Origin: Panopea generosa
Taxonomy: Eukaryota > Mollusca > Bivalvia > Adapedonta > Hiatellidae
Reading direction: 5' to 3'
Assembly: GCA_029582155.1 (NCBI GenBank)
Contig: CM055897.1
Coordinates: forward strand, 7,149,161 to 7,213,160
Length of the DNA: 64,000 bases
A program made the translations under genes and the position numbers. Under the pieces are notes generated by a model. It had not been told where the DNA came from and ran no database searches. It saw only the letters and a list, made by a program, of their open reading frames with translations. Of the stretch, positions 1-64,000 are shown piece by piece (positions within the stretch are counted from its first letter, which is position 1; every line of letters begins with the position of its first letter).

Positions 1-725
1 ACATATATAACAGAACAGTTGCTCTGGGACCATTCTACATATATAACAAACAGTTTCTCTGGGACCATACTACATATATAACAGAACAGTTGCTAAAATT
101 CTGCATATATAACAGAACAGTTGCTCTTGGACCATATAACATATATAACAGAACAGTTGCTAACAGTCTGCATATATAACAGAACAGTTGCTCTTGGGCC
201 ATATTACATATATAACAGAACAGTTGCTCTGGGAACATACTACATATATAACAGAACAGTTGCTCTGGGACCATACTACATATATAACAGAACAGTTGCT
301 CTGGGACCATATTACATATATAACAGAACAGTTGCTCTGGGACCATTCTACATATATAACAGAGCAGTTTCTCTGGGACCATACTACATATATAACAGAA
401 CAGTTGCTCTGGGACCATATTACATATATAACAGAACAGTTGCTCTTGGACCATTCTACATATATAACAGAACAGTTGCTCTGGGACCATACTACATATA
501 TACCAGAGCAGAGTTGCTCTGGGACCATTCTACATATATAACAGAACAGTTTCTCTGGGACCATACTACAAATATAACAGAACAGTTGCTCTGGGACCAT
601 ACTACATATATACCAGAGCAGTTAATCTGGGACCATACTACATACATACCGGAAGTTGGTTTTGGACCATACTACATCTATATCAGAAGGGACCATACTA
701 CGTATATAACAGAACAGTTTCTCTA
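1..725. repeat. 36-bp tandem array, about 20 copies
   Basis: Unit ACATATATAACAGAACAGTT followed by GCTCTGGGACCATACT, period 36 measured between copies at 241 and 277. The array is cut by the left window edge. Copies degenerate toward 600-725. Since 36 is a multiple of 3, long spurious open frames exist on both strands; they are not genes. Confidence 0.95.
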
Positions 726-1203
726 GACATTGATACTGTGTGTCAAATGGTGCTATTCAAACTGCAGATGGGATCAAATATGTCGGTGAATTATCCATGT
801 ATGATGTATTATGGAAGTATATAGTCGTATTATCGTCTGCTTTACGATTGTTCAAGATGTTATTGTTTCCTTCAAGCATCTTGTCAAAAACGTCTAATCG
901 GCTCTTCATTTTATATCCCATCTTCTCCAAACAACACTTATCCACAAGTATGCTACAGGAACGCCGCAATCTCTCTTTTATTTCGTCTGGATAAATAAGT
1001 GTAAGAGTTATTATTGAATGATTATCATAAACATTGTTAACTGTTTTACTCAAGTGTTCATCGAAAATATTGTTTATTATTTTGATAAGATGACGCATAA
1101 AATCAAAAATGGTGGCAAACTTGATAAAAATCAAACCAGGTTCCATTTTATTTCTCTAACAATCAACAAATTTTATATTTTGCCAAATCATGACGATATA
1201 CCT
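726..1203. other. Unassigned spacer between two arrays
   Basis: AT-rich non-repeat sequence. Short open frames overlap on both strands but show no recognisable domain, splice context or conserved motif. Confidence 0.5.
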
Positions 1204-2620
1204 TCAGTTTTGTGTGTGGTCATTGTCACTTGTAGAGTTTAGCGTATCGTCATTGTCACTTGTACAGTTTTGTGTGTGGCCATTGTCACTTGTACAGTTT
1301 TGTGTGTGGCCATTGTCGCTTGTACAGTTTTATGTGTAGTCACTGTCAATTGTAGAGTTTTGCGTATGGTCACTGTCACTTGTAGAGTTTTGCGTATGGT
1401 CACTGTCACTTGAAGAGTATTGTCTGTGGTCACTGTCAATTGTAGGGTTTTGTGTGTGATCACTGTCAATTGAATAGTTTTGTGTGTTGTCACTGTCACT
1501 TGTAGAGATTTGCGTGTGGTCACCGTCAGTTGTAGAGTATTGTGTGTGGTCAATGTCAATTGTAGAGTTTTGTGTGTGGTCACTGTAACTTGTAGAGTTT
1601 TGCGTATGGTCACTATCAATTGTAGAGTTTTGTGTGTGGTCATTGTCACTTGTACATTTTTGTGTATGGTCATTGTCAATTGTACAGTTTTATGTGTGGT
1701 CACTGTCAATTGTAGAGTTTTGTCCGTGGTAACTGTCACTTGTACAGTTTTGCGTATGGTCACTATCAGTTGTAGAGTATTGTCTGTGGTCACTGTCAAT
1801 TGTAGAGTTTTGTGTGTGGTCACTGTCACTTGTAGAGTTTTGTGTATGGTCACTATCAGTTGTAAAGTTTTGCGTATGGTCACTATCAGTTGCAATTGTC
1901 TCTGGTCACTGTCACGTGAATAGTTTTGTGTGTGGTCATTGTCACTTGTACAGTTTTGTTGTGTGGTCACTGTCACTTGTAAAGTTTTGCGTATGGTCAC
2001 TATCAGTTGTAGAGTTTTGCCTGTGGTCACTATCAGTTGTAATTGTATGTGGTCACTGTCACGTGAAGAGTTTTGTGTGTGGTCATTGTCACTTGTAAAG
2101 TTTAGCGTATGGTCACTGTCACTTGCAGAGTTTTGTTGCGTGGTCACTGTCACTTGTAAAGTTTAGCGTATGGTCACTATCAGTTATAGGGTATTGTCTG
2201 TGGTTACTGTCACGTGTAGAGTTGTGTGTGTGGTCATTGTCACTTATAGAGTTTTGCGTATGGTCACTGTCCCTTGCAGAGTTTTGCGTATGGTCACTAT
2301 CAGTTGTAGAGTATTGTCTGTGGTCACTGTCACGTGTAGAGTTTTGTGTGTGGCTACTGTCAATTGTTGAGTTTTGTGTGTGGTCACTGTCACTTGTAGA
2401 GTTTTGCGTATTGTCACTATCACTTGTAGAGTTTTGTGTGTGGTCATTGTCACTTGTAGAGTTTTGTGTGTGGTTATTGTCACTTGTAGAGTTTTGTGTG
2501 TGGTCATTCTCACTTGTAGACTTTTGTGTGTGGTCATTCTCACTTGTAGAGTTTTGTGTGTGGTCATTCTCACTTGTAGAGTTTTGTGTGTGGTCATTCT
2601 CACTTGTAGAGTTTTGCGTT
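1204..2620. repeat. 30-bp tandem array, about 47 copies
   Basis: Consensus GTTTTGCGTATGGTCACTGT plus CACTTGTAGA, period 30 (two units per line at 1381). Variants alternate GTGTGTGG/GCGTATGG and CACTGT/CACTAT/CATTGT; a few units are shortened. Several copies carry CACGTG (near 1913, 2060, 2212, 2332). The last five units are nearly identical, suggesting recent expansion. Open frames on both strands are repeat artefacts. Confidence 0.95.
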
Positions 2621-3687
2621 ATTGCAAAATGATAACTAGTAAAGTACCTGGTCCAATGGACCTATATCTCACTGCCAATAAATATAATAAATATGCAATT
2701 CCACACGATAATTAGCAATGGAACATAAGTCGAATAATATAGGTAAACTTTCAAAAGCACAAGTTAATAAGAAGTGTAAATAGAGTTTCTCCTATTTAGA
2801 TATGCCTATGTTAAAAACGTTGCCACATTTCTTTGACAATTTTTCATTAGATATTTCATTAGAGAAATGCTAAGTAAAATAACAACAAAAACAACGTGAA
2901 GACAGTATTATAAAGGAATTCATCAATTGCAGACACAAAAGATACAATAATTTGGTCGTATACTTTTTAAATTTTAATAAACAAATCTTCGAACAAGTCT
3001 GTAATGTTTGGCCGCGGAAGAAAACACATGCTTGGATTTTTGTTTTGTTCATATCTGTATCAAACAGTTTATGCTTACATCAGAAATACGTGTGAATTCG
3101 AAACACACGTGTTCCTTTAAAGACGAACATAAAAATGTAATTAAATCGCTTTGTTGTATAAAACGAACTTTAAAAAAGTAAGCCATCGCCGTTAAACTAA
3201 CCCGTATAAAACGTTATAGGCTTATGCGCGGAGGCAGTAGGTCTTTTCGTTTTTCATATATATTTATTATATGAGACATGAACTTGTGAAAAAGTATAGA
3301 ACACAGTGGTAGGTTTGTGGTTAAGTTTGATATTATCATACGCTTGGCTGACACATAACAGTGAGTTGTTATTGTTTATTATCTTCACTAACTGTATGTT
3401 AAGCACAAAAAGAAGTTAGTGTTTTATGGAAGACGAGAAAGTAAGTTGCAGTGATATAATCGCTGTAAAATGTCGAGAAACATGGTGAAGATGAGGTTCA
3501 TGGTGCATGTGTGGTACTGCAGATTACAACACCTGGTTACCGCACACCCGGGTACTATAATGGCGGACTCACAAACAAAAACTGATTCTATACAAATATT
3601 TGTCAGACTGAAATATGTTATCCTCTGATAATAAAGTTTTACTATTCTTATTATTAGTATCATCATCCAGTATCTATTTTCTATTAT
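2621..3687. other. Non-repeat AT-rich sequence, no gene recognised
   Basis: No tandem structure and no open frame with a recognisable domain. A short ATG-led stretch at 3427-3441 followed by GTAAGT was examined as a possible first exon and not accepted. Confidence 0.45.
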
Positions 3688-3746
3688 CTATTATTATTAT
3701 TAGTATCTGTTATTATTATCATTATTATTATTATTATTATTATTAT

Positions 3747-3829
<83 letters not shown>

Positions 3830-3947
3830 CATGTAGAAGTAGTAGTACATGTAGAAGTAGTAGTAGTGGTACAATGTGGTAGTGGTGGTTGTAGTAATAT
3901 CATCATCATCATCATTATTATCATTATTATTATCATCATCTTTATTA
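3688..3947. repeat. Trinucleotide microsatellite (ATT)n / (TAG)n / (ATC)n
   Basis: TTA repeats pass into about 28 uninterrupted TAG units (about 3747-3830), then imperfect ACATGTAGAAG units and ATC/ATT runs. Poly-Asn/Thr/Tyr frames on the minus strand are artefacts. Confidence 0.95.
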
Positions 3948-4215
3948 ACGCTCAATGACCCGATTAACGTACAATTCGTGAAAGGGGACGGGTATGATTA
4001 TATCAGTGTTCTTATTTGATTAATGATCAATCTACAACAGAGTACCTACACGAACAAACATGCTTACATATGCAAATCGGATATCGAGTACCACTCATCA
4101 GTAATATATAAAACATGCAATTATATTCAGTTAAATACACAAGAATACATCAGGATAATAAGCCATAAAGCAACAACACACACAAGCGTGTACATCATTG
4201 TCGACCGACTCAGAC

Positions 4216-4580
4216 ACCGTTAAAATATAGTGATGCAATGTTAAAAATATAGCGGTGCATCGTTAAAATATAGCGGTGCATCGTTAAAATATAGCGGTGC
4301 ATCGTTAAAAATATAGCGGTGCATCGTTAAAATATAGCGGTGCATCGTTAAGAATATAGCGGTGCATCGTTAAAATATAGCGGTGCATCGTTAAAATATA
4401 GCGGTGGACAGATAAAATATAGCGGTGCACCGATATAATATATCGACGTACCAGTTACTAACGGTGCATAGATATATTATTACGGTGTGCCGCCACTTTT
4501 AACTGGGTACCGATATATATTTTACGGTGCATCGGTGTATTTTATCAGTGTCTCGTTAAAACAAAATTATCGGTGCACCG
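4216..4580. repeat. 21-bp tandem array, about 10 clear copies with decayed tail
   Basis: Unit GCGGTGCATCGTTAAAATATA, near-perfect from about 4240 to 4420 with A-tract length changes, then divergent copies (GTGCACCG, GTGCATCG variants) to about 4580. Confidence 0.9.
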
Positions 4581-5564
4581 GTACCTGATCTGATTCTGAT
4601 CGAACACCGTGCAATCACAAACAACATAAGCATGCACTCGTCACATATAGGAGCTGTAAGAGCAACAAATAGCTAATGCTGATGAACTTTTCCTCTCCCT
4701 CTCTCCTTATTCCATTCAACATTTCAAATTACATATTAATTGCAAGGACTTGTATCCTTATTAATTGTCATTGTCTTTTATTATTTTAGTCCTGTAATAA
4801 AAACTATATATGTATTTACATGTATATGCTAACAATCTTCGTGTATATGACGGCATCGGCGTCCGGCGTTCAAACAACCAAATTATGCGACTTTTTAGTA
4901 GATTAATATAGTATTATACAGTTTACTGCCCACAGGTGTATTATGTATACAGACTGCATTTTATTGTTTTTACGGCGGATTATTGGATAGCGGACCAGCC
5001 CGAATATGAAATAAAAACAGATGATCAGTCGCGGTCAGGCAAGTTAATGAATAGAACAAGGTCCGCCACCAGATTGGACACGGTGATTAAACAGCTGTAA
5101 CATGGTCATTAGTAATTTCTCTCGGGTAATAAAGGGTTCGTGACAGTCCCAGGTTTAATTTTTTAACACCATAAACATATATATCTGACCAGTACTGATC
5201 GTGATACCTTCAAATGGGAAATATCATTGGTAAGAAACATATGTTAGATTTATACGTAATATCGTTGCTCTGGTACATAGCGATGTATTAGCTTTCCAAT
5301 TTAAAGGAGCAAGATGGCTTGACAAAAAAACACACAAGGTGTCGTTGTCTTCCGGAGAGTTTGGATTTCTCATTGTCCAAATTGACATTCAGCATCATGG
5401 CCATTGATTTCGGCTGCAGAATATCGTGTTTTTTTCGCAATAAAAAAAAGGGAACGAACAAATCAAGAATTAATAAATGCATCATTTAAAGAGAGGGTGA
5501 GAGAGTGAATCAATAAATGTAAATCAACCATTCAATCAATTAAAAACCAATACTCGGATCGGCG
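4581..5564. other. Unassigned AT-rich sequence
   Basis: No coding exon recognised. A 23-codon frame at 4826 has a weakly hydrophobic leader but no good donor. Nothing else stands out. Confidence 0.4.
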
Positions 5565-5621
5565 GTAAATCAATCGATCGATCGATCGATAAATCAATCA
5601 ATCAATCGATCAAATCAATTA
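5565..5621. repeat. ATCG/AATC tetranucleotide microsatellite
   Basis: Runs of ATCG then AATC (CAATCGATCGATCGATCGAT, then AAATCAATCAATCAATCG). Similar CAAT tails end the SINE A copies, but no SINE body is seen next to it. Confidence 0.85.
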
Positions 5622-5742
5622 ACTAAGAACTTACGTATTATTATTTAGTGCTCGACAAAATAAAATTTTTACCACAAATCAATTAACTAATAAATAACGT
5701 AATATAATTTAGTGCTCGGCTAAATAAGAATTTTAACACAAA
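5616..5742. repeat. Diverged tandem duplication, about 63 bp x2
   Basis: Two copies of a segment beginning ATCAATTAACTAA, containing TTTAGTGCTCG and ending ACCACAA/ACACAA. Confidence 0.75.
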
Positions 5743-6150
5743 TGACGATCCCTCAGCGGGTGGTCTTTTACACGGTTACTCCATAAGACGACAATTGTAT
5801 TTGTACGACCACGTTTGTTACTGCAAACTCAAAGTGATGCAGTATTAATAATGAGCTTTACAAAGTTTGTCATACGTCCATTAATCGTCTGTGAATCTTG
5901 CTTTTGTTGTCTTTGTCAATCCCAAACTGGTTCAGTATAGAGTCCGTGATTGTGCTCTGGGATATCGTTTACCGACCACATGCTGATGTTACACAAAACA
6001 ATATTAAAGTCTCCACACAAATAGAGTTATTAACCAACATACGCTTTATTTAACGCAAAGCTTTGTCATATTTTATAAATAATATAGGTGCAGCGAAAGA
6101 TAATCTCTTCTCGTCTGCAAAGACAAAGATGTATATTCTTCACTTCCACT
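5743..6150. other. Unassigned spacer
   Basis: Non-repeat sequence with no recognisable exon or element. Confidence 0.4.
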
Positions 6151-6282
6151 GTTAAGGGGACACACTGCGAAGTTGAAGTCAGACTTTATTTATGTTAAAG
6201 AGACACACCGCGAAGTTGGAATCAGACTTTATTCATCTTGAAGGGACACACTGCGAAGTTGAAATCAGACTTTATTCATGTT
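6151..6282. repeat. 43-bp tandem repeat, 3 copies
   Basis: Unit GGGGACACACTGCGAAGTTG followed by AAGTCAGACTTTATTCATGTTAA, period 43 (6159 to 6202). Confidence 0.85.
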
Positions 6283-7159
6283 TACAAATCAAATCAATGT
6301 GTCTCACCATTGAGAATTACCAAATAGAAATATAATCTCATAGTGTCGCGCCAGGTTCGAAAACTTGATTTGAAATGAAAAAAAACTATATTCAAAATAG
6401 GCCTAATCTGACAAGATGAACATCCCCTAAATTCCGCATATATTGAACATTAGAAGTGAACTATCAGATCGGGATCTCCTCGCTAAGTTTCCGATAAAGG
6501 TAAAACTTAAAGGAAATGTTGAAAATCCCACTTGGACCCAATAAAGCTATTATTATTATTATATTTATAATTGTTATTATTACAAAATAAAAAGGTCTGC
6601 TCATGTACTTGCTATTTTAATAAAAATATGAATTTCATATTTGCATCATATAGATATATACTTTAAGTGAGCATTTTTCAAAATTTTCAATAGTCCCTTT
6701 GAAGTTCCTTTCAAAGATATATCCGCGGTATCCTATATAGCACCCTACAGCACCCTCTACAACTAATTCCTTCTCTCCACTAACACATACACATGCGAAC
6801 CGCCGATATACTGGCCAGTCTCCATCACCTTGATGATTTATAGTGTAAGAGAAACGTTTCTCGAGGCTGGAACCTGTCAATTTGATAGATTAATTGTAAC
6901 GGGAAAATAAAATTATATTATGAAAACAGTTTCTGTTTTGTCTTCAAACAAATCATTGTTTTCATTATGGCGAGGAGCTGAAATCTTCTCCATATGTGAC
7001 GTGTAACAAAGTTTTCACGACATGAGAGGTTTATTATCCACCTGAAGTCAAGCTACATATATATTATCAACCTAAAGTTAAGCCGTGGTCTCCCGGCTGC
7101 ACACCCATAAATATATTGATGTGTATTAAGATTAAATAAATTCCGGGGACACGCACCTT
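6283..7159. other. Unassigned AT-rich sequence
   Basis: A short TTA-rich run near 6550 and nothing else recognisable. The 81-codon frame on the minus strand at 6635-6880 has no domain I know. Confidence 0.4.
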
Positions 7160-7427
7160 CCCTAACTAAATAATAGAGTTCAGTCGGTAGCGCGTCTCAT
7201 TATCAATACAGGGATCATGAGTTCCCGCGATGATTGATATGCGACATTTTATGTCAATGCCATTCATCTCTCACCACTGATTCAAGTGGGAGAGTTATCA
7301 GTAACTTGCGGAGATAGTTGTCCGGGAGTATTGGTTAACCTTCCGGGATGTCAGGAAAGAATTGTTAGGTCAACTATCTGTATGTTAACTCTTGATAGCA
7401 TAAACTGACGCTAAATATTCATTCAAA
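7160..7427 (+). mobile_element. tRNA-derived SINE, family A copy 1
   Basis: Decayed tRNA-like head (GAGTTCAGTCGGTAGCGCGT, then a B-box-like GAGTTCCCGC), then a body shared with copies near 28.5, 31.5 and 38.5 kb (CTCACCACTGATTCAAGTGG, AGTAACTTGCGGAGATAG, GGTTAACCTTCCGGGATG) and tail TGACGCTAAATATTCATTCA. Confidence 0.85.
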
Positions 7428-7549
7428 ATATCCTAGTGTATTAATGGGGCACACATATAAGTAGCATCTAGAGAGATCTATGTAACAGTAATAAAGGTGT
7501 TTGTTTCTAATTTTGAAATATACATAATCATGTTCTACTTTTATTTCAG

Positions 7550-61569
<54,020 letters not shown>

Positions 61570-61813
61570 GTAAGTTGGGAATAGTTAATTAAAATAATTA
61601 AACAAGCATGTGATAAACTAAATTTAATTGTGCAAGATACATATAAAGTGATATATTTAACTTATTACTGATATTGCATGTGATAGTCTACTTGATTCTT
61701 AATAAATTAAAAGTGCAATTAATTTCTATGATAATTGATTGATTGCCTCTATATGTTATGCTATCAACACAAAGGACCACAATGGAAATAAGAGTTTACT
61801 CTTTTTTGTGTTA

Positions 61814-62527
61814 TCCTTAGTGGTGGTGGTGTACATGCCGTGGCTCACTATGCCTCATGTATGTAATAATGTTATCTACTATCTGGTGGTGTACATTCCG
61901 TGGCTCACTATGCCTCATGTATGTAATAATGTTATCTACTTTCTGGTGGTGTACATGCCATGGCTCACTATGCCTCATGTATGTAATAATGTTATCTACT
62001 ATCTGGTGGTGTACATGCCGTGGCTCACTATGCCTCATGTATGTAATAATGTTATCTACTATCTGGTGGTGTTCATGCCATGGCTCACTATGCCTCATGT
62101 ATGTAATAATGTTATCTACTATCTGGTGGTGTACATGCCGTGGCTCACTATGCCTCATGTATGTAATAATGTTATCTACTATCTGGTGGTGTACATGCCG
62201 TGGCTCACTATGCCTCATGTATGTAATAATGTTATCTACTATCTGGTGGTGTACATGCCGTGGCTCACTATGTCTCATGTATGTAATAATGTTATCTACT
62301 ATCTGGTGGTGTACATGCCGTGGCTCACTATGCCTCATGTATGTAATAATGTTATCTACTTTCTGGTGGTGTACATGCCATGGCTCACTATGCCTCATGT
62401 ATGTAATAATGTTATCTACTATCTGGTGGTGTACATGCCATGGCTCACTATGCCTCATGTATGTAATAATGTTATCTACTATCTGGTGGTGTACATGCCG
62501 TGGCTCACTATGCCTCATGTATGTAAT
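61814..62527. repeat. 60-bp tandem array, about 12 copies, highly uniform
   Basis: Unit CATGCCGTGGCTCACTATGC, CTCATGTATGTAATAATGTT, ATCTACTATCTGGTGGTGTA; period exactly 60. Copies differ at a few sites (CCGTGG/CCATGG/TCCGTGG, CTATCTGG/CTTTCTGG). Open frames up to 295 codons on both strands are artefacts of the unit length. Confidence 0.97.
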
Positions 62528-63099
62528 ATTTTTATTTACTGTACAAACTCAAGTTGTTTTAATTGTCCATGTATGCATTCATTACCGAAACTAATCTCTC
62601 TAAGTTTGAATGACCCGATCAAATAAAACTTTTTCCAACATAACGAAGAAAATGTATGTCCAACGAAAGACATAAAGAATATTAAAAAAAAACAAGAAAG
62701 TGTAAACATAGCCAATATACAAAACAGTCATAAAAAGTATAATATATGCATATTGAAAAAGGTGACTCTGGAGCAACTGTCTTGTAATGGTCAGTAACAG
62801 CATTATGGAGAGAACTGTAACTAATGTTGTTATAACTTGTAGTTCAATCCATTTGAGTATGTCATATACAAATATGTATAATCATGTGATGTTAAATATA
62901 TGTAACATAAGTAATAATATATGTTTAAACTAACAGCATTATCACTGGGTGTTGTATATTCACTTCGAATGATCCGTTCATGAGCAAAACGTATTGTCGA
63001 GAATGTCAATATTTAACATTTATTACGAATATAAGAATTTAAAATATATAAAAAGCACCAAGCAAACACTGTCAATTAAGTAGCCTTACGAGTTAAAAG

Positions 63100-63103
<4 letters not shown>

Positions 63104-63144
<41 letters not shown>

Positions 63145-63165
63145 AATATTATATAATATATAAAT
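63104..63165. repeat. (TA)n microsatellite
   Basis: TA dinucleotide run with TTTA interruptions, able to fold on itself. Confidence 0.92.
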
Positions 63166-63409
63166 ACTTTAAATAAACGACAATGGCAGATCAAAGATAA
63201 ACTAATACTGACAATATAAATAGTTAAGCAACGGTCTTGGTATCTTACATAACGTGTCCGGGAGGAACTATTTTTTTCGCGCACATATATTTAAACAGTT
63301 AACTCGCCACCACTTATAAATGCAATGCAAGAGCCAAGACAGCCCCTGTTCTCGCCAAAATGACCAGTACACAGCGCGAGAGTACATAAAAACTGAAACT
63401 GACACGACA

Positions 63410-63475
63410 TTCCCACAGTCGATCGAGCTTGATACTTATAGTCTCGGGGTTGCGGATCGATTCCCGGGACTGCCC
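63410..63475 (+). mobile_element. Possible tRNA-like SINE head
   Basis: CAGTCGATCGAGCTTGATAC and B box GCGGATCGATTCCCGGGA; the A box is weak and no shared body was found. Confidence 0.4.
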
Positions 63476-64000
63476 TACTAAAACAATTAACTGTCGTCTA
63501 GATAAGACTTTAAACTGACTTCAAATAGAGGGCCAGTTTGACTGTGCTACATAGCGAGAGCACGTTAAAGGATTTGAAGACACTTACGATGTGTTTTTTG
63601 TGTGTGTGTATCCTGCACTGTCCCCAACACCCCTAAACAGACTAACAATCTTCTGGGGACATCGCCCATATGGGAAACCGGAGGTGATGTAAGTTCAGCA
63701 TATAATGTATATAAAACAACTACAGAACGATGATAAACAAAACATGTAATCTGAGTGACGCGACTCAATCAGTATTTACACGGCTATGGTTAATGCACGT
63801 GCTCTCTTTATCTGATATATATGATTAACCACTAATTTACCTACTAAGTGGCGGATCCTGTTCTAAATGTCAATAAACGGTTATAATTCAGTGATATTTA
63901 TTTTATGGTCTTGATTGGCTGTTTATCTCGGCATCCCGTTTCGTTAAACTTTGCCTGCCCTTCCAGACAAAACCTCAACTTTTAAAGTAAACAAAAAACT

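Larger units (their letters stand above)
61570..64000 (+). other. Intron 14 of the RTK gene, open at the right edge
   Basis: No further kinase exon was recognised to 64000. Contains the 60-bp array, a (TA)n tract and a tRNA-like segment. 62530-63100 and 63480-64000 show nothing else. Confidence 0.6.

Noticed and set aside
1239-2153. 304-codon minus-strand frame, Thr/Val/Gln-rich repeats
   Set aside because: Artefact of the 30-bp array; the opposite strand is also open and there is no start context or splice support.
3427-3441. Possible first exon MEDEK followed by GTAAGT, phase 0
   Set aside because: Phase fits exon 1, but five charged residues are no signal peptide and such short matches occur by chance.
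4826-4897. Possible signal-peptide first exon (MLTIFVYMTASASG...)
   Set aside because: The leader is weakly hydrophobic, the frame closes after 23 codons and the only phase-compatible donor (GTAGAT) is poor.
61739-62626. 295-codon open frame with a 20-residue repeat (VVYMPWLTMPHVCNNVIYYL)
   Set aside because: It is the translation of the 60-bp array; all forward frames and the minus strand are equally open, and it lies in an intron of the receptor gene.

Overview
This is animal genomic DNA. It is AT-rich (roughly one third G+C by eye) and made mostly of introns, tandem arrays and tRNA-derived SINEs. It carries one multi-exon gene on the + strand with canonical GT-AG introns. Intron size, repeat style and the protein suggest a lophotrochozoan, most likely a mollusc such as a bivalve. 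That assignment is inference; the sequence has no species marker.

The gene encodes a single-pass receptor tyrosine kinase. I rebuilt 14 coding exons between about 7550 and 61569 whose reading phases agree at every junction (about 703 codons plus 2 nt). In order they encode a Cys-rich N-terminal segment (exons 1-3), three fibronectin-III-like regions (exons 4-6, 7-8 and 10-11) with a Ser/Thr/Pro-rich linker (end of exon 8 plus exon 9), one transmembrane helix (exon 12) and the kinase N-lobe (exons 13-14: glycine-rich loop, VAIK lysine, helix-C glutamate, hinge). The start codon and signal peptide exon were not found. The catalytic and activation loops and C-lobe lie beyond the right edge. The Cys-rich N-terminus, FNIII ectodomain and N-lobe wording resemble insect Torso, so a Torso-like receptor is my best family guess. 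'Receptor tyrosine kinase' is certain; 'Torso-like' is inference.

Layout: 1-7549 is 5' flank or 5' intron with arrays of 36, 30 and 21 bp units, microsatellites and one SINE. At 7550-11175 exon 1 runs into an array of about 45 copies of 77 bp that repeats the exon end and its 5' splice site. 11176-45397 holds introns 1-5 with small exons 2-5, many arrays (25, 43, 34, 67, 15, 76 and 20 bp) and SINEs. 45398-50890 is the compact exon cluster for FNIII regions and the transmembrane helix. 50891-61569 holds two introns and the two kinase exons. 61570-64000 is the next intron, with a 60-bp array.

At least three tRNA-derived SINE families recur (family A four copies, B two, C four), plus single tRNA-like heads, a MITE-like element and a two-copy dispersed repeat with a terminal hairpin. 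The longest open frames in the window come from arrays whose unit is a multiple of 3; they are not genes. No bacterial-type system, CRISPR, rRNA or convincing functional tRNA was seen.
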